From an uncultured Woeseiaceae bacterium (GTDB taxonomy: Bacteria > Pseudomonadota > Gammaproteobacteria > Woeseiales > Woeseiaceae), in contig CAMYMP010000058.1 in assembly GCA_947259435.1 (NCBI GenBank), positions 1 to 10,535 of the forward strand: a DNA stretch of 10,535 bases, in the 5' to 3' direction. Positions 1 through 6,044 of this stretch are shown here, piece after piece. Within the stretch, counting starts at the first letter, position 1, and each line of letters begins with the position of its first letter. Position numbers and translations under genes: made by a program. The notes beneath the pieces were generated by a model, which was not told the origin of the DNA, searched no databases, and worked only from the letters and a program-made list of their open reading frames with translations.

Positions 1-448
1 CGCCGTGCCGTTCGGACTGATCGGCGTCATTTTCGCGTTCGCGGTGCACGGCCAGGCCATCGGCTTTCTTGCGATGCTGGGTGTCATCGGGCTCGTCGGC
101 ATTGTCGTTAATGACTCGCTGATACTCGTGAATCTTGCGAACCGCATGAGTGACGGCGAGACTGCCGCCCTTCACAATGACGTCATCGTCGATGCAACCA
201 AACATCGGCTTCGACCGATCCTGCTCACCTCGGTGACGACCGTCGCCGGATTGCTGCCGATGGCCTACGGCATTGGCGGCTCGGATCCATTCTCTGCCCC
301 GATGGCTCTGGCGATGGGTTACGGCATCCTGTTTGCCACACCGCTGACGCTGATTTTATTGCCGTGCCTGCTGCTGATTCAGCGCGACATTGCGACGCTA
401 GCCCGGAAGGCGATCGGCGGCGACAGGAGAGGCGCGCGGCAAGCCTAG
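1..448 (+). CDS. RND-family efflux transporter, C-terminal fragment (5' end outside window)
   Basis: This is the last ~148 codons of an AcrB/MexB-like inner-membrane RND pump, which exports substrates by proton antiport, usually with a periplasmic adaptor and an outer-membrane channel. The frame is open to the left edge, so the true start lies upstream. Visible parts are the end of one membrane helix (FGLIGVIFAFAV), the next with the hallmark GIVVNDSLILVN, the cytoplasmic connector with RLRPILLTSVTT, and the last helices around GLLPMAYGIGG and GYGILFATPLTLILLPCL. A short basic tail ends in RRGARQA. The order and spacing of these motifs match the C-terminal end of RND pumps. The Asn in VVND is the usual residue there. 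The substrate class cannot be told from this fragment. No partner gene follows on the same strand, so any adaptor gene would lie upstream. Confidence 0.9.
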   Translation, partial: AVPFGLIGVIFAFAVHGQAIGFLAMLGVIGLVGIVVNDSLILVNLANRMSDGETAALHNDVIVDATKHRLRPILLTSVTTVAGLLPMAYGIGGSDPFSAPMALAMGYGILFATPLTLILLPCLLLIQRDIATLARKAIGGDRRGARQA

Positions 449-529
449 CCGGGAGCAAACCGCGAAATCACGGCTGCTGGCACGATGGTCGTCGAATTTC
501 TTTACAGCTGGTCGAACTATTATTTCTAA

Positions 530-557
530 TTGACTGTATTTAATATGTTTTTCTTAT
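530..557 (+). promoter_or_regulatory. possible sigma70 promoter for the 585 gene
   Basis: A TTGACT box (530-535, 5/6 to consensus) and TCTTAT (552-557, 4/6) are separated by 16 bases in an AT-rich stretch. The predicted transcript would start near 564, giving a short leader of about 20 bases. The region 449-584 holds nothing else that I recognise. Confidence 0.35.
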
Positions 558-584
558 CGGCATGCACTTTGCATCAGCATTGGA

Positions 585-1082
585 ATGAAGCCGTTAATTG
601 TTGTTGCACTCACTTTTCTCGTCCTCACCGCTTTCTTGCTGCCGTCATCCGTGACGGCCGGCGAACTCAGCGCCGTGTTCAACGGCAAGTCTTTTCACCT
701 TGGTGCAAGCAGGGAGTGGAACGAGGCTAACTACGGACTGGGCCTGGAATACGAGTTCGATAGCAAGTCCCGCTGGCGCCCACGGCTTATGGCTAACGGC
801 TTTCGTGATAGCAACGAGACAGAGCGCCTGGGTGACTTTTACGTAGACGCCGGTATCAACGCATTCCTGATGACGCGAAAGGACGTTAATGGCAACCGGC
901 CATTTCCCGGCGTCCTGCCGAGCCTGACTGTCGGCAACCGCTATGCAGGTCTGAATCTCACGTATCTGCCGAAGCAGGCTGTGGAAAAACTACTCGAAGC
1001 GCAGATGCGCGATGATTCTCTAAGCGGGATCATTTTCCTGCAGTTCAAGGTCAACATCAGTCCTCGCTCGGGCGCCGACTAA
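585..1082 (+). CDS. small exported outer-membrane beta-barrel protein, PagP-like
   Basis: The product has 165 residues. An N-terminal signal peptide (K2, then a hydrophobic core at 4-20) probably ends after the TAG near residues 24-26. The mature part alternates short amphipathic strands (LGLEYEF 52-58, FYVDAGINAFLMT 85-97, LPSLTVGNRYAGLNLTYLP 111-129) and ends in a strand IIFLQFKVNI (149-158), as expected of a small outer-membrane barrel. The PSLTVG...GLNLTYLP stretch resembles the late part of PagP-like lipid A palmitoyltransferase relatives. I cannot identify the PagP catalytic His/Asp/Ser with certainty, so enzymatic activity is not claimed. The ATG has no clear Shine-Dalgarno sequence. 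It is chosen because the signal peptide begins there. The gene stands alone, with 136 bases before it and 182 after. Confidence 0.75.
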   Translation: MKPLIVVALTFLVLTAFLLPSSVTAGELSAVFNGKSFHLGASREWNEANYGLGLEYEFDSKSRWRPRLMANGFRDSNETERLGDFYVDAGINAFLMTRKDVNGNRPFPGVLPSLTVGNRYAGLNLTYLPKQAVEKLLEAQMRDDSLSGIIFLQFKVNISPRSGAD

Positions 1083-1154
1083 AACAATTTTCACGCCCTA
1101 ACAGCGTTGTAAGTCGCAGCGCAGCGTTATGTAAATGTCGCAATCTGGCGACGG

Positions 1155-1182
1155 TTGAAGTCCGTCGCGTGAAGAATAGACT
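1155..1182 (+). promoter_or_regulatory. possible sigma70 promoter for the DUF4382 gene
   Basis: TTGAAG (1155-1160) and TAGACT (1177-1182), each 4/6 to consensus, lie 16 bases apart in the 182-base gap before the lipoprotein start at 1265. No other element is evident in 1083-1264. Confidence 0.25.
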
Positions 1183-1264
1183 GTAATTTCCAAAAGCTGA
1201 TTTGATTTGTACAACAAGTTTGGCTGACTAATTCCTACGTCACAACACAACACGGGGAAATCCG

Positions 1265-1400
1265 ATGAACGCCTCTTTAATACGCCGTCGATCCGCATTG
1301 CCACTTCTGGCTCTGGCGGCGTCTCTTCTTATCGCTGCCTGCAGTGGCAGTTCATCCTCAAATAACAGCGATCAGGTCGACAGTACACCGACCACCTATC
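1265..1400 (+). pseudogene. lipoprotein signal and linker of the DUF4382 gene, out of frame with the body
   Basis: ATG at 1265 follows a good ribosome binding site (GGGGA at 1254-1258). It begins a textbook lipoprotein signal: RRR at residues 7-9, a hydrophobic core and the lipobox LIAAC with Cys26. A Ser/Asn-rich linker (SGSSSSNNSD) follows. This frame then turns into basic nonsense (CRRSNSDRWRRRPAKP) and stops at 1471. The frame with protein-like content from about 1392 onward is one base ahead, so the sequence carries one surplus base or lacks two (or 3n+2) somewhere around 1385-1400. The signal and the domain body clearly belong to one ancestral gene. Whether the lesion is biological or an assembly error cannot be told here. 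Confidence 0.7.
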
Positions 1401-2591
1401 AAGCTCAATGTCGTCGAAGCAATTCTGATCGGTGGCGACGACGGCCAGCAAAACCTGTTTCAGGGATCTGAGCCGATCGACTTGCTGAATCTCACCAACT
1501 TTAATGAGCCCATCGTGTTTGGTGAGGTAACCGCCGGTATCTATACCAAGCTGCGTCTGGTCATCGACGCGCTTGAACTGGTCCCGAAAGATGGCACGGA
1601 CTCCATATTTCCGAAGCTTCCGGCTAACGGCAAAATCGACCTGCTCGATCCGAGCGGTATCGAAGTGCTGCCGGGGCGCTCCCTGCTCGTCGAAGTCGAC
1701 ATGGAAGCCAATAAAGCTATCAAGATCACTCGCACGGGCAGAAGTAACAAATACAATTTCCGCCCAGTCGTCAAAGCGAATTTCTTGGACGGCGGCCGGC
1801 CCGACAAACTCGCGCGAGTTGAGGGCATCGTGAACGAGATCTTCACGGATCCGGCCGGTAGTTTCCTGCTATGCGATATTGAAACCCCGGACAGCTGCAT
1901 CGCTGTGACGACCGGCGGCAGCACCAGCATCTTTGGTGATGATGGTCTTTCCACGGATTTCAGTACCTTGATGGCTAATGATCCGGTGGTCGTCATAGGC
2001 CGTTACGTCGTCGGCACCGACATCATGCTCGACGCGCTGGTTCTCGAGATTGGCGGCAATGCCGTACAGGTGAAGGGCAACGTAGTCAGTGCACCGATGG
2101 ACAACCAGTTCCTGATGGTCATCGGCGAAAACGGCGATATTGTTGTCGAGCTGCAGCCGGGCACCAAATACTACGATGCTGGCGGCCAACTCGGTCCGGA
2201 CGCCATCGTTCTAGGTACCGACATCGAGGTCGAAGGCGTTCGTCCGGAGAAAGCGGACCCGCTCGATCCGGACCTGATTCGCGCCGCGCTCGTATTCGTC
2301 GAGGCCGAAGGCGATGACCAGGTCAGTGGCACAATCATTCTTCCCCTCGATGCTGCCACGAGAAGCTTCGGCCTGACCCTCGCCGGGGGTGGCGACATCA
2401 GCGTGACTGTGCTTGAAGGTGCCGACATTCTGCTGGTGGATACGGCAGCGTCGGAAGTGACGATGGGTACGTTCGATGATCTCGATGTTGGTCAGATCGT
2501 TGATCTGTTCGGGAGCATGCCCATGACCGGCGTTTTCGAGGCCAACGAGGTCATCGTCGACTTGGATGCCGGCCCAGCTCCGGGGCCCTGA
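1344..2591 (+). CDS. DUF4382 domain protein with DUF5666-like repeats, body of a frameshifted lipoprotein gene
   Basis: The listed start is the first in-frame GTG, which lies inside the lipoprotein linker and has no ribosome site. The real start is almost surely 1265 in another frame. Residues about 20-146 fit DUF4382: KLNVVEAILIGGDDGQQ, then IDLLNL, VTAGIYTKLRLVI and NFRPVVKANF. The first strand and the usual TDAP-type motif are missing or garbled at the frame break. About three OB-like repeats of DUF5666 type follow, at roughly 158-237, 241-322 and 327-406. Each starts with a V-x-G-x-V-type strand (RVEGIVNEI, QVKGNVVSA, QVSGTIIL). The body is acidic and has no internal stops over 400 codons. 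Proteins of this kind are usually surface or periplasmic lipoproteins of unknown function. If read as written, it would lack any export signal. Confidence 0.75.
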   Translation: MAVHPQITAIRSTVHRPPIKLNVVEAILIGGDDGQQNLFQGSEPIDLLNLTNFNEPIVFGEVTAGIYTKLRLVIDALELVPKDGTDSIFPKLPANGKIDLLDPSGIEVLPGRSLLVEVDMEANKAIKITRTGRSNKYNFRPVVKANFLDGGRPDKLARVEGIVNEIFTDPAGSFLLCDIETPDSCIAVTTGGSTSIFGDDGLSTDFSTLMANDPVVVIGRYVVGTDIMLDALVLEIGGNAVQVKGNVVSAPMDNQFLMVIGENGDIVVELQPGTKYYDAGGQLGPDAIVLGTDIEVEGVRPEKADPLDPDLIRAALVFVEAEGDDQVSGTIILPLDAATRSFGLTLAGGGDISVTVLEGADILLVDTAASEVTMGTFDDLDVGQIVDLFGSMPMTGVFEANEVIVDLDAGPAPGP

Positions 2592-2637
2592 TCTGGGCTG
2601 AGGCGGCGGGCGCCCTGCAGTTCGTTATGCGTGAGCG

Positions 2638-2667
2638 CCGGGAACCGGGCACATGCCTGGATCCCGG
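2638..2667. repeat. GC-rich imperfect inverted repeat (hairpin)
   Basis: CCGGGA at 2638-2643 pairs with TCCCGG at 2662-2667. Inside it, CCGGGCA (2645-2651) pairs with TGCCTGG (2654-2660) with one G-U pair. An A facing A at 2644/2661 separates the two stems. It lies 46 bases after the DUF4382 stop. No T run follows, so it is not a classical intrinsic terminator. It could protect a 3' end or act with Rho. Confidence 0.45.
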
Positions 2668-2685
2668 GCCCACCGTTCAGGTCAT

Positions 2686-2859
2686 CTATTCGACGATGAT
2701 GCGCGGATCGATGCCCTCGCCGTCCTCAAACTCGACGCTACGATTATAGCTTTGACCCCGCTGAGCTGTACCATCGATCACGACGGAACGCCCCCCTGGA
2801 CAACCCGCGCCTGGCAGCACCATCGAAAGACGCATCACCGAAAAATCAGGGGCCTTCAT
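2686..2859 (-). CDS. possible small protein of 57 residues, function unknown
   Basis: A short minus-strand reading frame starts at ATG 2857-2859 and ends at TAG 2686-2688. It begins MKAPDFSVMRLSMVLPGAG, and its second half (VVIDGTAQ, YNRSVEFEDGEG, IDPRIIVE) is acidic and reads like ordinary protein. The plus strand is open through the same stretch, but its product is His/Arg-rich and less convincing. Against it: there is no Shine-Dalgarno sequence before the ATG, GC at third positions is only moderate, and an in-frame TGA lies just upstream. It may be a real small gene, the remnant of a longer one, or chance. I recognise no family. Confidence 0.3.
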   Translation of the reverse strand: MKAPDFSVMRLSMVLPGAGCPGGRSVVIDGTAQRGQSYNRSVEFEDGEGIDPRIIVE

Positions 2860-2957
2860 TATTATTTGCCGGCTTGATCAAACATTAATCACAACAAACA
2901 CTTATGCCACTTATCCCACGTAATTTCTCGATAACCCGACTGCAATCCACGCTGGAG

Positions 2958-2963
2958 TACAAT
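2958..2963 (+). promoter_or_regulatory. possible -10 box for the TPR lipoprotein gene
   Basis: TACAAT (5/6 to consensus) lies 69 bases before the GTG start. The best -35 partner at 16 bases is CCGACT (2936-2941, 3/6), which is poor. The promoter may be weak or activator-dependent, or this may not be the promoter. Confidence 0.25.
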
Positions 2964-3019
2964 AGTCTGTATCCGTCAGGCAAAGTCCTTGCCGTGACGA
3001 GATCCACGAAAAGAACGAT

Positions 3020-3025
3020 AAGGAG
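3020..3025 (+). promoter_or_regulatory. ribosome binding site fixing the GTG start at 3032
   Basis: AAGGAG is followed by a 6-base spacer and then GTG. This strong site supports the non-ATG start, as does the lipoprotein signal that begins there. Confidence 0.75.
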
Positions 3026-3031
3026 CGAATC

Positions 3032-4531
3032 GTGACAAAAACCATTTCCGTTAGAACTCTGGCTCCGTTGATATTGTGCGCGGCAGCATTGGGTTTCGCC
3101 GCGTGCGGTCAACAGGACAAGCCGTCAGACAAGGGCGACGCTGCTGCGAAGGTTCCGGTAACAACGTCCTCTGACGAGGCGCGTGATCATTACATGCAAG
3201 GCCGGGCGTTGCTCGAAGACCTGCACGCCGTCGAAGCCAACGAAGCATTTACCGAAGCCGTTGCAGCAGATGAAGGATTTGCGATGGGTTATTTCATGCT
3301 CGCGCAAACAGCGCAGAGTACTGCGGAATTCTTCGACGCTGTCAGCAAGGCCCGCGAACACGCAGGAAATGCGTCGGAAGGCGAGCAGCTCGCCATTGCC
3401 GCACTTTATGCGGCATCAGAGAACGATCAGGCGGCCCAGCGTGATGCATTGAACAAACTCGTCGAAATGTACCCGCAGGACGAACGGGTGCATATGCAGC
3501 TTGGCGGTTTCATGAACGCCCAACAGGATTTTGCCGGCGCGGTTGAACACTACAGGCACGCCACGGAGATCAATCCCGATTTTGCCACCGCCTATAACGC
3601 TTTAGGCTACGCCTACCGAAGCGTCGACGACCTGGACAGCGCGAGGGGCGCATTTGCCCGGTACATCGAGTTGATTCCGGATGAGGCCAATCCCTACGAC
3701 TCCTATGCCGAGTTGTTAATGGAGATGGGTGAATACGACGAGTCGATCGCAAACTACCGCAAGGCCCTCGCGATCAGTCCGGATTTTCCCGCGTCCTACG
3801 CCGGTATCTCGATCAACGAATCGCTGAAGGGCGAGGCCGAACTGGCGCAGGAAGCCGCTGATCAGATGCTCGCGCGGGCACGAAATTTCGCTGAACGCCA
3901 GGGCGCCATGTTCATGTCGGTCACGTCACATCTGTTTGCCGGTAACTACGAAGCCGCTGAAGAAGTCTGCGAAACGATGCTGGCTGAAGCCGAAGTCAAG
4001 GGAGATCGCGCTGCGATGGCTTTTATCAGCGATTACATGGGTGACATGATGCTGGTGTCGGGCGAGCCGGAAAAGGCCGAGGAGCTTTATGACGCTGCTC
4101 TGGATTACCGGCTACAGGCCGGATTCAGCGCGGCAAATCAGGCCCAGGCCGAACGCACGCACCTGTTCAAGACCGCTATCGCGGCAATGAACATGGACGA
4201 CGGCGAAACCGCAGCGACGCGAGTGGCCGAGTATAAGGCTGCTGCAGAAATGAATGGAACGGCCATCGAAAAACGCCGGATCAATGAGCTCTCGGCGTTT
4301 CTCGCCATGTATAACGAAGAATACGAATCAGCCGCTATATTCTTCAAAGACGCAAATCAGCTGGATCCGATCGTCCTGTACTGGTCCGCAGTTATGCATG
4401 CTGACCTTGGCCACGATGAACAGGCCATCGACCTTGCCACCCGTGCGGCAAACCGGAACACGCTGAGCCCCAACCTGCCGTTTTTCAGGAGCGCTGCGCA
4501 GGCGTTGCTCACAGAATTGACCGCGGCGTAA
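3032..4531 (+). CDS. tetratricopeptide-repeat lipoprotein
   Basis: The product has 499 residues and uses a GTG start backed by a strong AAGGAG site. Residues 1-25 form a lipoprotein signal (K3, R8, hydrophobic 10-22, lipobox FAAC with Cys25), followed by a Lys/Asp/Ala-rich linker to about 45. TPR units are clear at about 50-84, 151-185 (ending EINPDFA), 186-219 and 220-253 (ending AISPDFP), each with the W/Y-x-x-LG-x-x-Y pattern and a Pro at the turn. More degenerate helical hairpins continue to the C-terminus. TPR solenoids hold protein partners, so this is probably a membrane-tethered periplasmic scaffold, but the partner is unknown. No enzyme domain is visible. The gene is alone in its unit, with a long leader and a strong terminator just after it. 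Confidence 0.85.
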   Translation: MTKTISVRTLAPLILCAAALGFAACGQQDKPSDKGDAAAKVPVTTSSDEARDHYMQGRALLEDLHAVEANEAFTEAVAADEGFAMGYFMLAQTAQSTAEFFDAVSKAREHAGNASEGEQLAIAALYAASENDQAAQRDALNKLVEMYPQDERVHMQLGGFMNAQQDFAGAVEHYRHATEINPDFATAYNALGYAYRSVDDLDSARGAFARYIELIPDEANPYDSYAELLMEMGEYDESIANYRKALAISPDFPASYAGISINESLKGEAELAQEAADQMLARARNFAERQGAMFMSVTSHLFAGNYEAAEEVCETMLAEAEVKGDRAAMAFISDYMGDMMLVSGEPEKAEELYDAALDYRLQAGFSAANQAQAERTHLFKTAIAAMNMDDGETAATRVAEYKAAAEMNGTAIEKRRINELSAFLAMYNEEYESAAIFFKDANQLDPIVLYWSAVMHADLGHDEQAIDLATRAANRNTLSPNLPFFRSAAQALLTELTAA

Positions 4532-4554
4532 CAGGTAGGTCAACCACAAAGAAA

Positions 4555-4608
4555 GGGCCCACCTCAGGTGGGCCCTGCAGACCCCGCCGTGGCGGGGTCT
4601 TTCTTTTT
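4555..4608. terminator. tandem double-hairpin, apparently bidirectional terminator
   Basis: Two near-perfect hairpins stand side by side. The first (4555-4575) has a 9-bp GGGCCCACC/GGTGGGCCC stem with a TCA loop. The second (4579-4600) has a 10-bp AGACCCCGCC/GGCGGGGTCT stem around GT. The second is followed by TTCTTTTT, a plus-strand intrinsic terminator for the TPR gene. Read on the minus strand, the first hairpin is followed by TTTCTTTG, so the element can also stop the convergent gene at 4744-5070. The outer flanks are A-rich on one side and T-rich on the other. Confidence 0.85.
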
Positions 4609-4743
4609 GAAGCCAGCCTCCATACCTGCTGCGTAAAAACCCTTTCTTCCAAAACCAATATTAAACCATTCACGAATCACAAAGTATTCAATTCTATGAC
4701 TTTCATAATCAGTTATTTCATGGATTAAATTTTCACTTATTAC
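4609..4743. other. AT-rich stretch between convergent genes
   Basis: Composition drops sharply to AT-rich compared with the GC-rich genes on both sides. On the minus strand, the frame of the 4744 gene stays open for more than 50 codons past its TAA, giving a Tyr/Phe/Ile-rich string that includes YFVIREWFNIGFG. No repeat or RNA gene is recognised. It may be the decayed end of the minus-strand gene, acquired DNA, or plain spacer. Confidence 0.4.
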
Positions 4744-5070
4744 TTAACGCTCTTTGTTTGGTGCCAGATCAGCAGTATTCGCAAACTTGACGACCAGGAG
4801 CAGGTTGAAATCCCCACTGTCGGGCAGGTCACTGCGGTATATCGCCCAGCTTTCTATTTGGCCGAGTTCCTGCGCGATCTTGTTCCCCGAAACCCATGTA
4901 TTTCGGATGCCCTCCAAATACGCGTCGCCCATATTGGAATCGACCCGCACGGTGGTAACAGACCACACGGCATCACTCACCTCATAGTCCGTCCAGGGCT
5001 CCAGGTCAGCAAATGCACTGATTGAAAACGCGAGCATGGCAGCTCCGGCTAGAATTGATCTAATACGCAT
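4744..5070 (-). CDS. small periplasmic protein of unknown function
   Basis: The product has 108 residues. It starts with a signal peptide (R2, R4, hydrophobic 6-18, cleavage after AFA at 19-21). The mature part is acidic and starts DLEPWTDYEVSDAVW. It alternates a strand (VWSVTTVRV), a helix (GDAYLEGIRNTWVSGNKIAQELG), a strand (SWAIYR) and another strand (DFNLLLVVKF), a pattern like half of a dimeric alpha/beta-barrel fold. That is an inference, as I recognise no named family. The end, ADLAPNKER then TAA, comes abruptly after the last strand, and relatives I recall continue further. It may therefore be truncated. The start has a good ribosome site (GAGGGG at about 5080-5085 on the minus strand). 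The gene converges on the TPR gene and shares its terminator. Confidence 0.7.
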   Translation of the reverse strand: MRIRSILAGAAMLAFSISAFADLEPWTDYEVSDAVWSVTTVRVDSNMGDAYLEGIRNTWVSGNKIAQELGQIESWAIYRSDLPDSGDFNLLLVVKFANTADLAPNKER

Positions 5071-5118
5071 AGATTGATCCCCTCATTGATTTGTTGTTGA
5101 CGTTATTCCTGCGGAAAA

Positions 5119-5124
5119 ATTGTA
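5119..5124 (-). promoter_or_regulatory. possible -10 box for the small periplasmic protein gene
   Basis: TACAAT on the minus strand lies 48 bases upstream of the ATG at 5070. No good -35 box is seen at 16-18 bases. The rest of 5071-5288 shows no other element except the ribosome site before 5289. Confidence 0.25.
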
Positions 5125-5270
5125 GCAGCCGTGGCACCGAAAAGAAGGCGCCAGACCGGTCGCGGTCACCGACTTCACTGTGCTCGACGCGAAAACAACA
5201 CTAACTACGCACTTTTGCCGGGCGAAACTTCTGCGTCAGGCGTCTACAGTAATGCTTCTGTTCAACTACC

Positions 5271-5279
5271 AAGGAAGGA
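5271..5279 (+). promoter_or_regulatory. ribosome binding site choosing the start at 5289
   Basis: AAGGAAGGA abuts an upstream in-frame ATG at 5280, too close to use. It lies 9 bases before the ATG at 5289, where a Lys-led hydrophobic signal starts. The later start is therefore preferred. Confidence 0.6.
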
Positions 5280-5288
5280 ATGTTGGCT

Positions 5289-6044
5289 ATGAAAACTACA
5301 ATTATCGCCCTGCTCTGCCTATTCGCCGCCTGTTTTGGCTACGCCTTATTCCACGACGCGCCGAGCGGCGTGCCGCAGAAGCAAGCTGAGCCACTCAGCA
5401 ACTCGAGTGTCCGGCCGCCCGATTCCGTGAGCCGGCGTGAACCTGAACCGAACGGTCTCGCCGACAGCGGAACTGAGACTGTGCACGGCATACGCGTACG
5501 CAAGGACAGGGATTGCACGATCGAACTGAACGACTATGTGACGCCGCAGGGAGAGATGTTCTCTGCGTACTCCTGCACTCCGAGACATTCCAGTCTGCCG
5601 CATCCATACGCGCATTACGCCGACGAGACGCTGGCCGTCATGGCTTACTCCAACGCGGACGCCGCCGCCGTGCTCGGTAAACGTCTGCTCGGTACGGACA
5701 ACGAGAGGTCTTTCGAATTGCTACTACGTGCGTCCGCGCTTGACGGCGGCAAGGTCGAAACCATCGCGTGGCTGTCCGACCAGGCCTTCGGAACGATCGC
5801 AGTCAACGGAACTCCGCAAATTGCCAATATCAAACGCCAATACGAACTCGCGGCACTGGCAGCACGACTCGGCGATGCTCCGGACAAATCTGCTTTTCTG
5901 AGACACGAACTCATCAAGGCTGGCGTCAGTACCGATCAGCTGAATTCGCTGGATGCACGTGTGGAGAAGTTGCTCGAGTCCATGCGCAGCACACAACAGA
6001 CCGTCCTCGGCGAAGTCACGATCGGAGGGCCTGACGATGCGTAG
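5289..6044 (+). CDS. membrane-anchored or lipidated helical protein, unknown function
   Basis: The product has 251 residues. MKTTIIALLCLFAACFGYALF at the start is either a lipoprotein signal (FAAC, Cys15) or an uncleaved membrane anchor. A Pro/Ser/Arg-rich flexible linker (about 22-62) follows. A small segment with Cys76 and Cys96 (possible disulfide, between RKDRDCTIELNDYV and SAYSCTPRH) comes next, then a helix-rich region from about 111 to 235 (ADETLAVMAYSNADAAAVLGKRLL, SFELLLRASALDGG, QYELAALAARLGD). The small-residue helical pairs recall Sel1/TPR-type repeats, but no clean repeat can be drawn and I assign no family. The stop overlaps the next start by 8 bases, so the two genes are almost certainly cotranscribed and translationally coupled. 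Confidence 0.7.
   Translation: MKTTIIALLCLFAACFGYALFHDAPSGVPQKQAEPLSNSSVRPPDSVSRREPEPNGLADSGTETVHGIRVRKDRDCTIELNDYVTPQGEMFSAYSCTPRHSSLPHPYAHYADETLAVMAYSNADAAAVLGKRLLGTDNERSFELLLRASALDGGKVETIAWLSDQAFGTIAVNGTPQIANIKRQYELAALAARLGDAPDKSAFLRHELIKAGVSTDQLNSLDARVEKLLESMRSTQQTVLGEVTIGGPDDA
6024..6029 (+). promoter_or_regulatory. ribosome binding site inside the upstream gene, for the start at 6037
   Basis: GGAGGG lies within the last codons of the 5289 gene, 7 bases before ATG 6037. It selects this start over earlier in-frame codons and points to coupled translation. Confidence 0.7.

Larger units (their letters stand above)
2592..3031. other. 440-base intergenic region
   Basis: This gap between the DUF4382 gene and the TPR lipoprotein gene holds a GC-rich hairpin (2638-2667), a possible short minus-strand gene (2686-2859) and, nearer the TPR gene, an AT-richer stretch with a TACAAT hexamer at 2958-2963. 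I see no RNA gene and no mobile element in it. Confidence 0.6.

Noticed and set aside
1360..1410. Programmed ribosomal frameshift in the DUF4382 gene
   Set aside because: No slippery heptamer or known +1 shift motif is seen at the junction, and a domain strand seems damaged there, which fits a lesion better.
1541..1996. Minus-strand ORF of 151 codons inside the DUF4382 body
   Set aside because: Its Ser/Arg/Leu-rich composition is typical of the reverse complement of a real gene, and the plus strand carries clear domain content.
2653..2877. Plus-strand ORF of 74 codons in the gap before the TPR gene
   Set aside because: The product is His/Arg/Thr-rich without recognisable structure, there is no ribosome site, and the minus-strand frame over the same stretch reads more like protein.
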